A DNA stretch of 64,000 bases from Methylorubrum rhodinum (GTDB lineage: Bacteria > Pseudomonadota > Alphaproteobacteria > Rhizobiales > Beijerinckiaceae), in NCBI RefSeq assembly GCF_014199935.1, contig NZ_JACHOP010000007.1:124001-188000 (forward strand). The letters are read 5' to 3'. The first letter of the stretch is position 1; every line of letters begins with the position of its first letter. Made by a program: the position numbers and the translations under genes. The notes under the pieces are model-generated. The model searched no databases, was not told where the DNA came from, and saw only the letters and a list, made by a program, of their open reading frames with translations. This document shows positions 26,159 through 35,645 of this stretch, one piece after another.

Positions 26159-27085
26159 TCAAGCGATCCCCAGCGCCGCCTTCTCTTCCAGATAGGCCGC
26201 CCGCACCGTCTCCTTGTCGTAGGCGCGCTCCAGGCGGCGCACCGTGAAGTGGGCGCGCGCCATGCCCTGGAAATGGTCCATGAAGGCGGTGTTGACCGCA
26301 GCCCCCCCGAGCGCCCCGATGATCGGCACGGCCTGGGCCGCGACCTTCTGCGAGACCACGATCCCGAAGCGCGAGGCGATCTGCGCGGTCAATCGCACCA
26401 GGGGCGGCGCGCCCGCGTCGAGCAGCGAGCGGTGGGCGGCGTAGCGGGTCGCCTCCGACATGGTCTTGGCGAGCGCCGCGCGGACGGCGAAGTAGCCGCT
26501 CTCGGAGAGCGTCGTCTCGGGCCCGTTGCGCCCGCCGAGCGCGAAGACCTGCACGCAGGCGAGCGCGCCTTCCGGGTCGCTCAGATCCTCGCCCTCCTCG
26601 CGGGCGATCTCGGCGATGGAGCGCAGCATGATCGTGGTCGAGAGCGGCAGCTCGATCGCCACGGTGGCCAGCCCGAAGGCGCCGCCGAGCGCGCCGGAGA
26701 ATGCGGCCAACGCCTTGTGGCGGGTCTCGCTGGAGCCGACGAGGCGGCCGAGTCCGCGCCCCGCCCCCTCCTCGATCCGCTCCACCGCCGAGCCCGCGGG
26801 CGCGACCGCCTTGTCCGGCAGGGTGGCGAGCGCAATCCGCAGGGCCGTGCGCATCGCGGCCTCGGTCGAGCGGCCGACCGCCTCGGTGACGGGCGCGGGC
26901 AGGGCCCGGCCGATCAGGTCGAGCGGCGCCCCGGCGGCGGCCGAGAGCCGGGCCGCGAGCCCCGGCCGCTCCAGCACATCCACCGCCCGGCGAAGCGCCG
27001 CGCGGTCGGCGGCGGAGAGCGGCGGCAGGGCGGCGGGCGCGACCGGAACCGGAAGGGTCTCGCCGCTCAGCGCGATCTGGTTCAC
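26159..27085 (-). CDS. EcsC family protein
   Basis: EcsC-family protein (308 aa), named after a Bacillus gene next to an ABC transporter; function unknown. Family hallmarks are the long Ala-rich amphipathic helices, the FGLATVAIELPLSTTIMLRSIAEIAREEGEDL region and the C-terminal PIIGALGGAAVNTAFMDHFQ. Start is taken at GTG 27085, preceded by GAGGAG 9 bases upstream; the frame stays open to 27289 but runs into repeat family B. No ABC transporter genes are adjacent. Confidence 0.85.
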   Translation of the reverse strand: MNQIALSGETLPVPVAPAALPPLSAADRAALRRAVDVLERPGLAARLSAAAGAPLDLIGRALPAPVTEAVGRSTEAAMRTALRIALATLPDKAVAPAGSAVERIEEGAGRGLGRLVGSSETRHKALAAFSGALGGAFGLATVAIELPLSTTIMLRSIAEIAREEGEDLSDPEGALACVQVFALGGRNGPETTLSESGYFAVRAALAKTMSEATRYAAHRSLLDAGAPPLVRLTAQIASRFGIVVSQKVAAQAVPIIGALGGAAVNTAFMDHFQGMARAHFTVRRLERAYDKETVRAAYLEEKAALGIA

Positions 27086-27177
27086 GTCTTCGATCTCCTC
27101 GAACGCGTAGGCAGGAGCAAAACGGAGGCCCCTGTGATGGTTCCAGGACGGTCTGACGACCGCCCTGTTCCTTGCAT

Positions 27178-27286
27178 GCCTCAAACGCCGGCGGCCGCGT
27201 CCGCGGCCTTGGCTTCTCGCTCCGCTAGACGCCTTGGCTGGCGCCGAGGCCCGCTCTGCGGGGCGCTCTTCGCGCCCGGAATACGG
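27178..27286. repeat. dispersed repeat family B, copy 2
   Basis: 109 bases homologous to 23066-23172 in the same orientation. It lies between the 3' end of ampG and the 5' side of the EcsC gene on the minus strand. A few mismatches and a small length difference separate the copies, so they are related but diverged. Confidence 0.8.
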
Positions 27287-27299
27287 CAATGAGCACTTT

Positions 27300-28634
27300 T
27301 CACGCCTTGGCCGCCACGGCTTCCTCTTCCGGCACAGGACCGGCCTCCCCCTCCTCCCGCCCCTCGCCGAGGGCCGCCAGCGCGATGCAGAGCAGCGCCA
27401 CCGGAATGCCGATCAGCGCCGAGGCGACGAAGAAGGACGGGTAGCCGAGCCCGTCCACCATGTAGCCGGAGAAGCCGCCGATGAATTTTCCGGGCAGCGC
27501 GTAGAGCGAGGAGAGCAGCGCGTACTGCGTCGCCACGAAGGCCGGCGAGGTCAGCCCCGACATGTAGGCGATCAGCGCCGTGCCGGCGAAGGCGCCGGAA
27601 AAGTTGTCGATCGAGATGCTGGCGATGAAGATCTCGGTGTCGTGGCCGCTGACGGCGAGCCACGCGAACATCAGGTTCGAGCCCGCCGCGACGATGCCGC
27701 CGAACAGAAGCGAGGCCTGGATGCCGAAGCGCATCACCGCCCAGCCCCCGGCGAGCGCCCCGACGAGGCCGATGATCACGCCGTAGACCTTGGTGACGTT
27801 GGCGATCTCGACCAGCGAGAAGCCCTGCTCGATGTAGAACGGCTGGGCCATCACCCCGGAGATGATGTCGGGCAGGCGGTAGAGCATGATCAGCGACAGG
27901 ATCAGGATCAGCCGCGGACCCTTCCGCCGGATCAGGTCGCCGAACGGCTCGACCACGGCGACCCGCAGGGTCTCGGCGACCCCGCGCGGCTCCGCGCTTG
28001 CGTCCGCCGGGTCCTGACGCGGGGCGAACAGGCACCCGGCGATGCCGACGAGCATCAAGAGCGCCATGGCCTCGTAGGCCATCTGCCAGCCGTACCCTTG
28101 CGCGATGTAGAGGGCGCCGGCGCCGGCGAAGGCGCGGGCGATGGCGTAGCCGAGCTGGTAGCTGCCGAGCATCAGCCCCTGGCGCTCGGTCGGGGCCGCA
28201 TCGATGCGCCAGCCGTCGACGACGATGTCCTGCGTCGCCGAGGCGAAGGCGGTCACGAGCGCGCAGACGACGATGTAGAACAGGTCGTCCGAGGGCGCGC
28301 CGAAGCTCATGGCGACGAGGCCGCCCGCCACCGCGACCTGCGACAGCAGCATCCACGAGCGCCGCCGCCCGAGGAGCCGCGACAGCAGCGGCAGGTCGAG
28401 CCGGTCGATCACCGGGGCCCAGACGAACTTCAGCGAGTAGGCGAAGGAGACGTAGGACAGGAGCCCGATGCTGGTGCGCTGGATGCCCGCGGTGGCGAGC
28501 CACGCCGACAGCGTCGAGAACACCAGCAGGATCGGCAGGCCGCAGCCGAAGCCGAGCGCCAGCATCAGGAGCAGGCGCGGGTCCTCCAGCACGTCGCGGG
28601 GCCGCAAGCCCCTCCGGCCCTTCGCTGCCGCCAT
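27300..28634 (-). CDS. ampG: AmpG-type muropeptide MFS transporter
   Basis: Major facilitator superfamily permease of the AmpG type, importing GlcNAc-anhydroMurNAc muropeptides for cell-wall recycling. 444 aa with about 12 membrane segments. Family motifs include LGFGCGLPILLVFSTLSAWL (residues 27-46), the FAYSLKFVWAPVIDR segment, ATQDIVVDGWRID (TM4-5 region) and GFSLVEIANVTKVYGVI. It fits functionally with the AmgK and MurU recycling genes at 59.8-62.1 kb. The C-terminus is acidic and cytosolic. It is divergent from the LOV kinase gene with about 284 bases between them. Confidence 0.9.
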   Translation of the reverse strand: MAAAKGRRGLRPRDVLEDPRLLLMLALGFGCGLPILLVFSTLSAWLATAGIQRTSIGLLSYVSFAYSLKFVWAPVIDRLDLPLLSRLLGRRRSWMLLSQVAVAGGLVAMSFGAPSDDLFYIVVCALVTAFASATQDIVVDGWRIDAAPTERQGLMLGSYQLGYAIARAFAGAGALYIAQGYGWQMAYEAMALLMLVGIAGCLFAPRQDPADASAEPRGVAETLRVAVVEPFGDLIRRKGPRLILILSLIMLYRLPDIISGVMAQPFYIEQGFSLVEIANVTKVYGVIIGLVGALAGGWAVMRFGIQASLLFGGIVAAGSNLMFAWLAVSGHDTEIFIASISIDNFSGAFAGTALIAYMSGLTSPAFVATQYALLSSLYALPGKFIGGFSGYMVDGLGYPSFFVASALIGIPVALLCIALAALGEGREEGEAGPVPEEEAVAAKA

Positions 28635-28918
28635 CGCCCGCCCTCTTCAAGGTTCCGAGGCCCTACTGCGCAGAAATCGCGGCAGCCTCGGGGCCGCCGG
28701 CCACAGCCCGATGGCCTGCGCCCCTTGCGGTGTCCTCGCGACTTTGGAACTCTCGGCCCCTCCTAGGCGTAAGCCGGGATTGACGGAAGCGAGAACTCCG
28801 CCGCGGAACGGGAACGGCACGGGCTCGTCGCAGCCGCGGGTCGACGGTTCCGGGCGGGGTCCCCGTCCCTTGGGGTCGCGTGCCGCGCGTGGGGCGGTGC
28901 GCCTGCGTTGGCGTGAGG

Positions 28919-30037
28919 ATGACGGGCTTTTCGACAGAGGCGACGGTGTTTCCGCCCGGTTTCACCGTCGACGTCTTCGCGGCCGCCTTCGAGGCGAGCC
29001 CGACGCCGATGGTCGTGACCGACCCGCGCCGGGCCGACAACCCGATCGTGTGGGTCAACGGCGCCTTCCTGGCGCTGACGGGCTATGCCCGCGAGGAACT
29101 CTACGGCCACAATTGCCGCCGGCTCCAGGGCCCGCTCACCGACCGGGCGACGCTCGACGGCCTGCGGCAGGCGATCGTGCAGGGCCGCGCGTTCGAGTGT
29201 GAGTTGCTGAACTACCGCAAGGACGGAACGCCGTTCTGGAACGGCATGACGGTGAGCCCGGTGCGGGATGCCGAGGGCGCGATCCTCTACTTCTTCTCGG
29301 CCCAGGCCGACATGACCCACACGCACCGCCTGGAGGCCGCCATGCGCGACGCCTACGGTGCGCTGGAGCGGGAGGTGGGCGAGCGCACCGCCGACCTGCG
29401 CTTCGCCCTGGAGCAGAAGACGGCGCTGCTCCACGAGGTCGATCACCGGGTCAAGAACAACCTTCAGGTGATCTCCTCGCTGATGCTGCTCAAGGCCCGC
29501 CGCACGCCGCCGGGCGAGGCCCGCGACGCGCTCCAGGCGATGGCCGACCGCATCGGCGCGCTCTCGACCGCCCACCGCATGCTCTACTCGGAGGGCGACG
29601 TCGCCCGCTTCGATTTCCGCGAGTTCGCCGACGACCTGATCGCCGACCTCGCCGCCGGGTACGGGCCGGGCACCGCGCGGGTCGAGACCGAGGTGGAGGC
29701 GCTGGCGCTGCCTGCCGCCATGGCGGCGCCGCTCGCCCTGATGCTGCACGAACTCGCCGGCAACGCGCTGCGCCACGCCTTCCCCGGCGCGCAAGCCGGC
29801 CGGGTGCGGGTGAGCGCGCGGCGCGCGTCCGAGACCATCAAAACCGAAATCTTGGAGCTCGTCGTCGAGGACGACGGGATCGGCCTGTCGGCGGGACAAC
29901 CGAACCCGGCGGGGTTCGGGCGGATGCTGGTCGAGATGGTGGTGCGGCAGTTGCGCGGCACGATCGCATGGTCGGACGCAGCGCCGGGCACCCGCGTCGC
30001 GATCCGCGTGCCGCTGACGGCCGAGGGCGCGCCGTGA
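28919..30037 (+). CDS. LOV-domain (blue-light) HWE/HisKA_2 histidine kinase
   Basis: Sensor histidine kinase with an N-terminal LOV photosensor. The LOV core spans about residues 25-135: NPIVWVNGAFLALTGY (41-56), the flavin-adduct motif GHNCRRLQGP with Cys66 (63-72) and LLNYRKDGTPFWN (96-108). Blue light would form a Cys-FMN adduct. A helix (LEAAMRDAYGALEREVGER) links it to a HisKA_2-type kinase with phospho-acceptor His176 in EVDHRVKNNLQ, N-box HELAGNALRH (277-286) and G-box VVEDDGIGL. The LOV consensus NCRFLQ has Arg in place of Phe. It is soluble, 372 aa. ATG 28919 follows GTGAGG. A response regulator gene follows directly, so the pair forms a light-responsive two-component unit, by inference. 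Confidence 0.9.
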   Translation: MTGFSTEATVFPPGFTVDVFAAAFEASPTPMVVTDPRRADNPIVWVNGAFLALTGYAREELYGHNCRRLQGPLTDRATLDGLRQAIVQGRAFECELLNYRKDGTPFWNGMTVSPVRDAEGAILYFFSAQADMTHTHRLEAAMRDAYGALEREVGERTADLRFALEQKTALLHEVDHRVKNNLQVISSLMLLKARRTPPGEARDALQAMADRIGALSTAHRMLYSEGDVARFDFREFADDLIADLAAGYGPGTARVETEVEALALPAAMAAPLALMLHELAGNALRHAFPGAQAGRVRVSARRASETIKTEILELVVEDDGIGLSAGQPNPAGFGRMLVEMVVRQLRGTIAWSDAAPGTRVAIRVPLTAEGAP

Positions 30038-30072
30038 CCGGTCGTTTCGCGGAAAGTCAGAGGGACATCGGG

Positions 30073-30546
30073 ATGCCCCAGGTAAGGCCCGACGCCGGCC
30101 CCGCACCGGGCGAGGCCCTGCGCATCCTCGTGGTCGAGGACGAGGTGCTGATCGCCCTCGAACTCGAATGCCTGTTGGAAGACCTCGGCCACGTCAGCGT
30201 CGGCGTGGCTTCGGCCTCCGCGGAAGCCATCGCCCTCGGCCGGAGCACCGCGCCGGACGTGGCGCTCGTGGACATCCACCTGACCGACGGCCCGACCGGA
30301 ATCGAGGTCGCCCGTGCGCTCAGCGCCGACCCGCGCACCACGGTTGTGTTCATGACGGCCAACGCCAAGCGCATCCCGCCGGACTTCGCCGGCGCCGTGG
30401 GCGTGATCGCCAAGCCCTATTCGGAGCGCACGGTGGCGAGCGCGCTGGACTACGTCGCCCGCTGCCGCTCCGGGCAGGGGGGCGGCGCGATGCCGTCAGG
30501 GGAGACGCTCGACGGCTTCCGCCTCGCGCCGGGCGCCGCCGGGTAG
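30073..30546 (+). CDS. single-domain response regulator
   Basis: Receiver-domain protein with no output domain (157 aa). The acidic pocket E22/D23, phospho-acceptor Asp67 (VALVDIHL), Thr95 (FMTAN) and Lys114 (IAKPYS) are present. It resembles receivers that pair with HWE/HisKA_2 kinases and carry the signal by protein contact. ATG 30073 has GAGGGA nearby; an alternative GTG at 30034 overlaps the kinase stop (GTGA) and would couple translation. The 3' end overlaps the convergent flavoprotein gene by 51 bases. It is the likely partner of the LOV kinase upstream. Confidence 0.9.
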   Translation: MPQVRPDAGPAPGEALRILVVEDEVLIALELECLLEDLGHVSVGVASASAEAIALGRSTAPDVALVDIHLTDGPTGIEVARALSADPRTTVVFMTANAKRIPPDFAGAVGVIAKPYSERTVASALDYVARCRSGQGGGAMPSGETLDGFRLAPGAAG

Positions 30547-32085
30547 GGCCGAGGACGGGTTGCGGCGCGCAGGCGTCTCGGCCGGGCGGATCGCCTGCGC
30601 GAAGGTGAACAGCATCCCCGGATCGACCGCCCGCTTCACCTCGGCCAGCCGGGCGAGGTTCTCGCCGTAATAGGCGCCCTGCCAGTCGGCGAGCGACGGA
30701 TCGGAAAAGTTCTGGAAGGCGCCGACCGCACCGGTGCGGCGGTTGACGTCGTCGGTGAAGCGCTGCTGCCAGTCGAGCGCCTGCGTGACCTGCAGGGTGG
30801 AATCGGTCGGGCTCCACCAATTGGCCTCGACGGTGAACAGCCAGTCGGCACCGCGGTGGACATAGGCCGTCTCGGTGCGGCCGACGCGGTCGATGGCGCC
30901 GCCCACCTGAAAGAACTTGAAGCTCACCGGCATGGAGGTGGCCGGCATCCTGCCCGCCCAGTCGAACATCGCCGCGATGGCCTCGTCGTCGATCGACGCG
31001 GCCCGCATGTAGCTCGACTTCTCCTGATAGTAGTACGGGAACGTCGTCTCGGTCAGAAAGTCCTGACCCTGCCAGTACGGCACGTCCGCCTTGATCTGCG
31101 ACTGATCCTGATCGCGCAGCTCCCAGGTGGACTTGAAGATGTCCTTCAGGGACGTGTCCGAGCCGTGGAGCTGGCCGAGGATCGACAGGGTGAGCGGCGC
31201 CCGATCGCAGCCCTCCTGCCGGCTCGGGATGGTGACGGCGATCTTGGAGCCGAAATCGTCGGGGGCGCTCGCGAGCTCGGTCAGCAGGAGCTTCAGGACC
31301 TTCGGCAGGTCCCTGGTCCAGGTCAGGTTGAACACCGTCACCGCATCGACGGGCCGAGTCTCCAGGGTGAAGGCGGTGTTGATGCCGAAATTCCCGCCGC
31401 CGCCGCCGCGGCAGGCCCAGTAGAGCGAGGCGTCGGTCCCGGCATCCGCCCTCACGAGGTGGCCGTCGGCGGTGACGAGTTCGGTCGCGCGCATGAGGTC
31501 GGCGCCGACGCCGAACTTGCGCATGTTGAAGCCGATGCCGCCGCCGAGCAGGAAGCCCGCGGCCCCGACCGTGTCGCAGCGGCCGTGGGTGATGGTGCGG
31601 CCCATCCGCTCCATCTGCTTGTAGGCCAGCAGGTTCAGCGTGCCGCCCTGCACCGTGACGAGGCCGTCGCTGCCGGCCACCGGTGTCACGCCCGCCATGC
31701 GCGACATGTCGATGAGCAATCCGGGCGTGGTCGAGAAGCCTGCATAGTTGTGCCCGCCGGAGCGGACGGCGAAGGGCATGTTCTGCCGCTTCACCCAGGC
31801 GATGCAGGCCTGGACGTCCCGTGCGCTGGCGCAGCGGGCGATGCAGGCCGGCAGGGTCGCGCCGTAGCGCAGGTTGTTCGGGCGACAGATGTCGGCGAAG
31901 AACGGGTCCTCCGGCCGCAGCACGCCGCCCTTCACCGCCCGCGCGAGATCGCTCCAAGCCGAGGGCGGCGGGCACGCGCCCGCCTCGAACGCGAGCGCCG
32001 AGCCCGGCATGAGCTTGGCCGCCGCAGCGAACCCGCCGAGGCCGACGAGGAAATTCCGGCGAGACGACCGCAGTTCGCGTGCCAT
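30496..32085 (-). CDS. Tat-exported FAD-linked oxidoreductase (berberine-bridge type)
   Basis: Flavoprotein oxidase of the FAD_binding_4/BBE family. A twin-arginine signal (SSRRNFLVGLGGFAAAAK, residues 7-24) implies export folded to the periplasm. The FAD domain has RSGGHNYAGFS, whose His is the usual 8-alpha attachment site, and THGRCDTVGAAGFLLGGG, whose Cys is the usual 6-S-cysteinyl site, so bicovalent FAD is likely. The C-terminal BBE segment FQNFSDPSLADWQGAYYG is present. Relatives oxidise sugars or alkaloids; the substrate here is unknown. ATG 32085 is preferred, though 32097 is possible. 529 aa is normal. Confidence 0.87.
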   Translation of the reverse strand: MARELRSSRRNFLVGLGGFAAAAKLMPGSALAFEAGACPPPSAWSDLARAVKGGVLRPEDPFFADICRPNNLRYGATLPACIARCASARDVQACIAWVKRQNMPFAVRSGGHNYAGFSTTPGLLIDMSRMAGVTPVAGSDGLVTVQGGTLNLLAYKQMERMGRTITHGRCDTVGAAGFLLGGGIGFNMRKFGVGADLMRATELVTADGHLVRADAGTDASLYWACRGGGGGNFGINTAFTLETRPVDAVTVFNLTWTRDLPKVLKLLLTELASAPDDFGSKIAVTIPSRQEGCDRAPLTLSILGQLHGSDTSLKDIFKSTWELRDQDQSQIKADVPYWQGQDFLTETTFPYYYQEKSSYMRAASIDDEAIAAMFDWAGRMPATSMPVSFKFFQVGGAIDRVGRTETAYVHRGADWLFTVEANWWSPTDSTLQVTQALDWQQRFTDDVNRRTGAVGAFQNFSDPSLADWQGAYYGENLARLAEVKRAVDPGMLFTFAQAIRPAETPARRNPSSALPGGARREAEAVERLP

Positions 32086-32177
32086 GGCCCCGTGCATCCT
32101 GTGCTTGTCAGGCGCAGCTTTGGCCGAGGATTCCTCACGGGCGGTTAACGGTTGCGTACAGAGCCGAGCCGACGCCC

Positions 32178-34940
32178 CTACCGCGCCCGCTCCGCCTTCA
32201 GCCGGTACAGCGCGTCGAGCGCCTCCCGCGGCGTCAGGCTGTCGGGGTCGATCGTGTCGAGCAGTTCGCCCAGCGTATCGTCGGGCGCAGGCGCGACGGG
32301 CTCCGGCGGGGGTGGGGTGATCTCGGTGAGGCTGGCAAACAGCGGCAGGTCGTCGATGCGGGCCCGCGAGGGGCGCTCGCGCTCGGACGATTCGAGCCCC
32401 TTGAGGATGGTGCCGGCCCGCGCCACCACGCTCGCCGGCAGGCCGGCGAGGCGGGCGACCTGCAAGCCGTAGGAGCGCTCGGCCACGCCCGGCACGACCT
32501 CGTGCAGGAACACCACGTCGCCGCGGTGCTCGGCGACCTTCAGGGTGGCGTTGTCGAGGCGCGGCAGGCGCTTGGCGAGCGCGGTCAGCTCGTGGAAATG
32601 GGTGGCGAACAGCGCCCGGCAGCCGTTCCTCTCGTGCAGGTGCTCCAGGCAGGCCCAGGCGATGGAGAGCCCGTCGAAGGTCGCGGTGCCGCGCCCGATC
32701 TCGTCGAGGACGACGAGGGAACGGCGCGTCGCCTGATTCAGGATCGCGGCGGTCTCGACCATCTCGACCATGAAGGTCGAATGCCCCCGCGCGAGGTCGT
32801 CGGCCGCGCCGACGCGGGAGAACAGGCGATCGACCACGCCGAGATGAGCGGCGCGGGCCGGCACGAAGGCGCCCATCTGGGCGAGCACGGCGACCAGCGC
32901 GTTCTGGCGCAGGAAGGTCGACTTGCCGCCCATGTTCGGGCCGGTGACGAGGCGGATGCGTCCCGCCTCGTTCCCCGAGAGGTCGCAGGCATTGGCGATG
33001 AAGGCCTCGCCCGCCTTGCGGAGCGCCGCCTCCACCACCGGATGGCGCCCGCCCTCAACGGCGAAGGCGAGGCTGTCGTCGAGGCGGGGCCGGGTCCAGT
33101 CGAGTTCCACCGCGAGTTCGGCGTGGCTTGCCGCCACGTCGAGCGCCGAGAGCGCGTCGGCGATGTCGGCGATGGTGTCCGCCTGCGCCATCACCCGCTG
33201 GCTCAAGGCGTCGAAGACTTGCGCTTCCAGCGCCAGCACCCGGTCGGAAGCGCCCGCGATCTTCGATTCCAGCTCGCCCAACTCGACGCTGGTGAAGCGC
33301 ATGGCATCGACCATGGTCTGGCGATGCACGAACTCTTTCATGAGCCCCTTGAGGCAGGACTCGCCCACCGCCTGCGGCACCTCGATGTAGTAGCCGAGCA
33401 CGTTGTTGTGCTTGATCCGGAGCGTGCGGCAGCCGGTGGCCTCGGCATAGCGCGCCTGCAAAGCCGCGACGACCTTTCGGGAATCCTGGCCGAGCAGGCG
33501 GGCCTCGTCGATCTCGGCATGGTAGCCGGCGCGCACGAAGTTGCCGTCGCGGCGGTTGAGCGGCAGGTCGTCGGCGAGTGCCGCGCCGAGTTCGGCGGCC
33601 AACGCCCGGTCGGCGGCGTCGAGGCGGCGCACGAGGTGGGCGATGCCCTCGGGCAGGTCGGCACCGGAAAGCCCCTCGGCGATGGCGAGCGCCGCGTCCA
33701 ATCCGCCGCGGAGCGCGGCGAGGTCGCGCGGACCGGCGCGGCCGAGGCCGAGGCGCGACAGGGCGCGGGCGAGGTCGGGCGCGGCCTTGAGCGCGTCGCG
33801 CAGGTGGGCACGCAGCGAGCCGTCCTGCACGAGGAAGTTCACCGCATCGTGCCGCCGCCCGATCTTCTTCAGGTCGGTCAGCGGGCCGGCGAGGTGTTCG
33901 GCGAGCAGCCGCGCGCCGCCCGCCGACACCGTGCGGTCGATGGCATCCAGCAGGCTGCCCTTGCGCTCGCCGGACAGCGTGCGGGTGAGTTCGAGATTGG
34001 CCCGCGTCGCCGCGTCGATGGCGAGCGTGGCGCCCGAGGCCTCGCGGGAGGGGGCCGAGAGCGGCACCTTGGCGCCGAACTGCGTGCGCTCGATGTAGAG
34101 GAGTGCCGCGCCCGCCGCCGCGATTTCGGCGCGGCTGAATGAGCCGAAGCCGTCGAGCGTCTTGACGCCGAACTGCTCGCGGATGCGCCGCTCCGCCGAG
34201 GCCGGCTCCAGTTCGGCCGCCGCCAGCGGCACCACCGCGGCGGACGTGTCGCGCCAGAGCCGGGCGAGAGCCGGGTCGGCGTGGATCGCCTCCGACAGCA
34301 CGATCTCCCGCGGCTCGTGCCGGGCGATGGAAGCGGCCAGCTCCGTGCCGTCCACTTCGCTCAATGAAAACCGCCCTGTCGAGATGTCGATGGCGGCAAG
34401 GCCGTAGGCTTCGCGGCTCTCCGAGACCTTGCGGCGGCCGATAGCGAGCAGCAGGTTGGCGCGGGCCGGATCGAGCAGGCGATCCTCGGTCAGCGTGCCC
34501 GGCGTGACGAGGCGGGTCACCTCGCGCCGCACCACGGATTTCGGGCCGCGCTTCTTGGCCTCGGCCGGGTCCTCGGTCTGCTGGCAGACGGCGACGCGGT
34601 GGCCGAGCGCGATCAGGCGGTGAAGGTAGTCGTCGGAGCGCTCCACCGGCACGCCGCACATGGGGATGTCGGCGCCGCCATGCTTGCCGCGCTTGGTCAG
34701 CACGATGCCGAGCGCGCGCGAGGCGATCTCGGCGTCCTCGAAGAACAGCTCGTAGAAGTCGCCCATCCGGTAGAACAGCAGGCAGTCCGGATTGGCGGCC
34801 TTGATCTCGATGTACTGCGCCATCATCGGCGTGGCGCCGGGGATATCGAGAGGCGAGGAGGTCACCGAATCCGCCGGGCTCGCGCGACGTTCGAGGGCAA
34901 GGGAACGAGAGACTTGGGGACGGGCTGAACTGGAACGCAT
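32178..34940 (-). CDS. mutS: DNA mismatch repair protein MutS
   Basis: Mismatch recognition ATPase of methyl-directed repair. The mismatch-binding [16 protein letters not shown] (near residue 55) contains the Phe-x-Glu pair. The ATPase shows Walker [14 protein letters not shown], Walker [17 protein letters not shown] and ATHFHELT. 920 aa counting from ATG 34940, with about 35 extra residues before [14 protein letters not shown], compared with 850-880 aa usually; a later start at the MMAQ methionines is possible. The C-terminus ([17 protein letters not shown]) carries the usual dimerisation helix. Confidence 0.96.
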   Translation of the reverse strand: MRSSSARPQVSRSLALERRASPADSVTSSPLDIPGATPMMAQYIEIKAANPDCLLFYRMGDFYELFFEDAEIASRALGIVLTKRGKHGGADIPMCGVPVERSDDYLHRLIALGHRVAVCQQTEDPAEAKKRGPKSVVRREVTRLVTPGTLTEDRLLDPARANLLLAIGRRKVSESREAYGLAAIDISTGRFSLSEVDGTELAASIARHEPREIVLSEAIHADPALARLWRDTSAAVVPLAAAELEPASAERRIREQFGVKTLDGFGSFSRAEIAAAGAALLYIERTQFGAKVPLSAPSREASGATLAIDAATRANLELTRTLSGERKGSLLDAIDRTVSAGGARLLAEHLAGPLTDLKKIGRRHDAVNFLVQDGSLRAHLRDALKAAPDLARALSRLGLGRAGPRDLAALRGGLDAALAIAEGLSGADLPEGIAHLVRRLDAADRALAAELGAALADDLPLNRRDGNFVRAGYHAEIDEARLLGQDSRKVVAALQARYAEATGCRTLRIKHNNVLGYYIEVPQAVGESCLKGLMKEFVHRQTMVDAMRFTSVELGELESKIAGASDRVLALEAQVFDALSQRVMAQADTIADIADALSALDVAASHAELAVELDWTRPRLDDSLAFAVEGGRHPVVEAALRKAGEAFIANACDLSGNEAGRIRLVTGPNMGGKSTFLRQNALVAVLAQMGAFVPARAAHLGVVDRLFSRVGAADDLARGHSTFMVEMVETAAILNQATRRSLVVLDEIGRGTATFDGLSIAWACLEHLHERNGCRALFATHFHELTALAKRLPRLDNATLKVAEHRGDVVFLHEVVPGVAERSYGLQVARLAGLPASVVARAGTILKGLESSERERPSRARIDDLPLFASLTEITPPPPEPVAPAPDDTLGELLDTIDPDSLTPREALDALYRLKAERAR

Positions 34941-35140
34941 GGAGGAGAGGCTAGCAGCCCCGCCCCACCGCGGCACCGGAGACGGAGAGCGAACATCGTG
35001 GACAAGTGTGCGCTCTCCCCAGGCGGTGCAAGGCGAGGGCCGTCGCCACGAAAAAGCCCGCCGGGCTCCGGGCCGGGCGGGCTGTCTGGCCTCACCTCGC
35101 GGGGATCGTCGCCGATGCGGGCGATGATCCCCAGAACCGC

Positions 35141-35443
35141 TCAGTAGCGCGGGCCGTTGGTGGTGTTGCCGAGCTGCTGCTGGTAGCCGGAACGCTCCGG
35201 GTTGCGGGCGTTCGGGTTGCCGTAGCGCATCGTGTTGTAGCGGCGGGCGCGGCGGTAGGCCTTGGTGGTGCCGTGATGGCGGTGCCAGCCGCGATGGCGG
35301 TGGTGACGGCCGCCATGCATCACGGTCTCGATCGTGTCGCCGGCGATCACGCCGGGGGCGGGCATCGCCGGGGCGGCCGAGGCCGTACCGGCGCCGAGGC
35401 CGCAGAGCAGCACGCCGGCTGCGAGGGTGAGGGCAATGCGCAT
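35141..35443 (-). CDS. small secreted His/Arg-rich protein
   Basis: 100-aa exported protein: signal peptide [20 protein letters not shown], cleaved after ASA near residue 23, then a His- and Arg-rich patch ([16 protein letters not shown], about residues 43-58) and a polar tail with Asn/Gln ([13 protein letters not shown]). No named family was recognised. The His cluster could bind metal, but this is speculative. It stands alone between mutS and hrpB; the stretch to the hrpB start shows no other gene. Confidence 0.68.
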   Translation of the reverse strand: MRIALTLAAGVLLCGLGAGTASAAPAMPAPGVIAGDTIETVMHGGRHHRHRGWHRHHGTTKAYRRARRYNTMRYGNPNARNPERSGYQQQLGNTTNGPRY

Positions 35444-35645
35444 AGGTGTCTAGTCCGTCCGTATTTCGGTCCGTGCGCGTTCGGCACGTCGAGCGCTCAA
35501 TTCGACGTGAGCGCGGCCGTTCCGGCGGCTCGGCCGAAATCCGGTAAAAAATGTTTGATCGGGCCCGGCGAACTCGGCCGCGCCCATTGGACGTGTCGCT
35601 TCAATGGGTTGCGCGGCGGCCCGAACCGGATCACCTCCCCGTCCG

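Noticed and set aside
32079-34142. 687-aa plus-strand frame across mutS
   Set aside because: Antisense to mutS with His/Gly/Arg-rich nonsense composition and no domain pattern.
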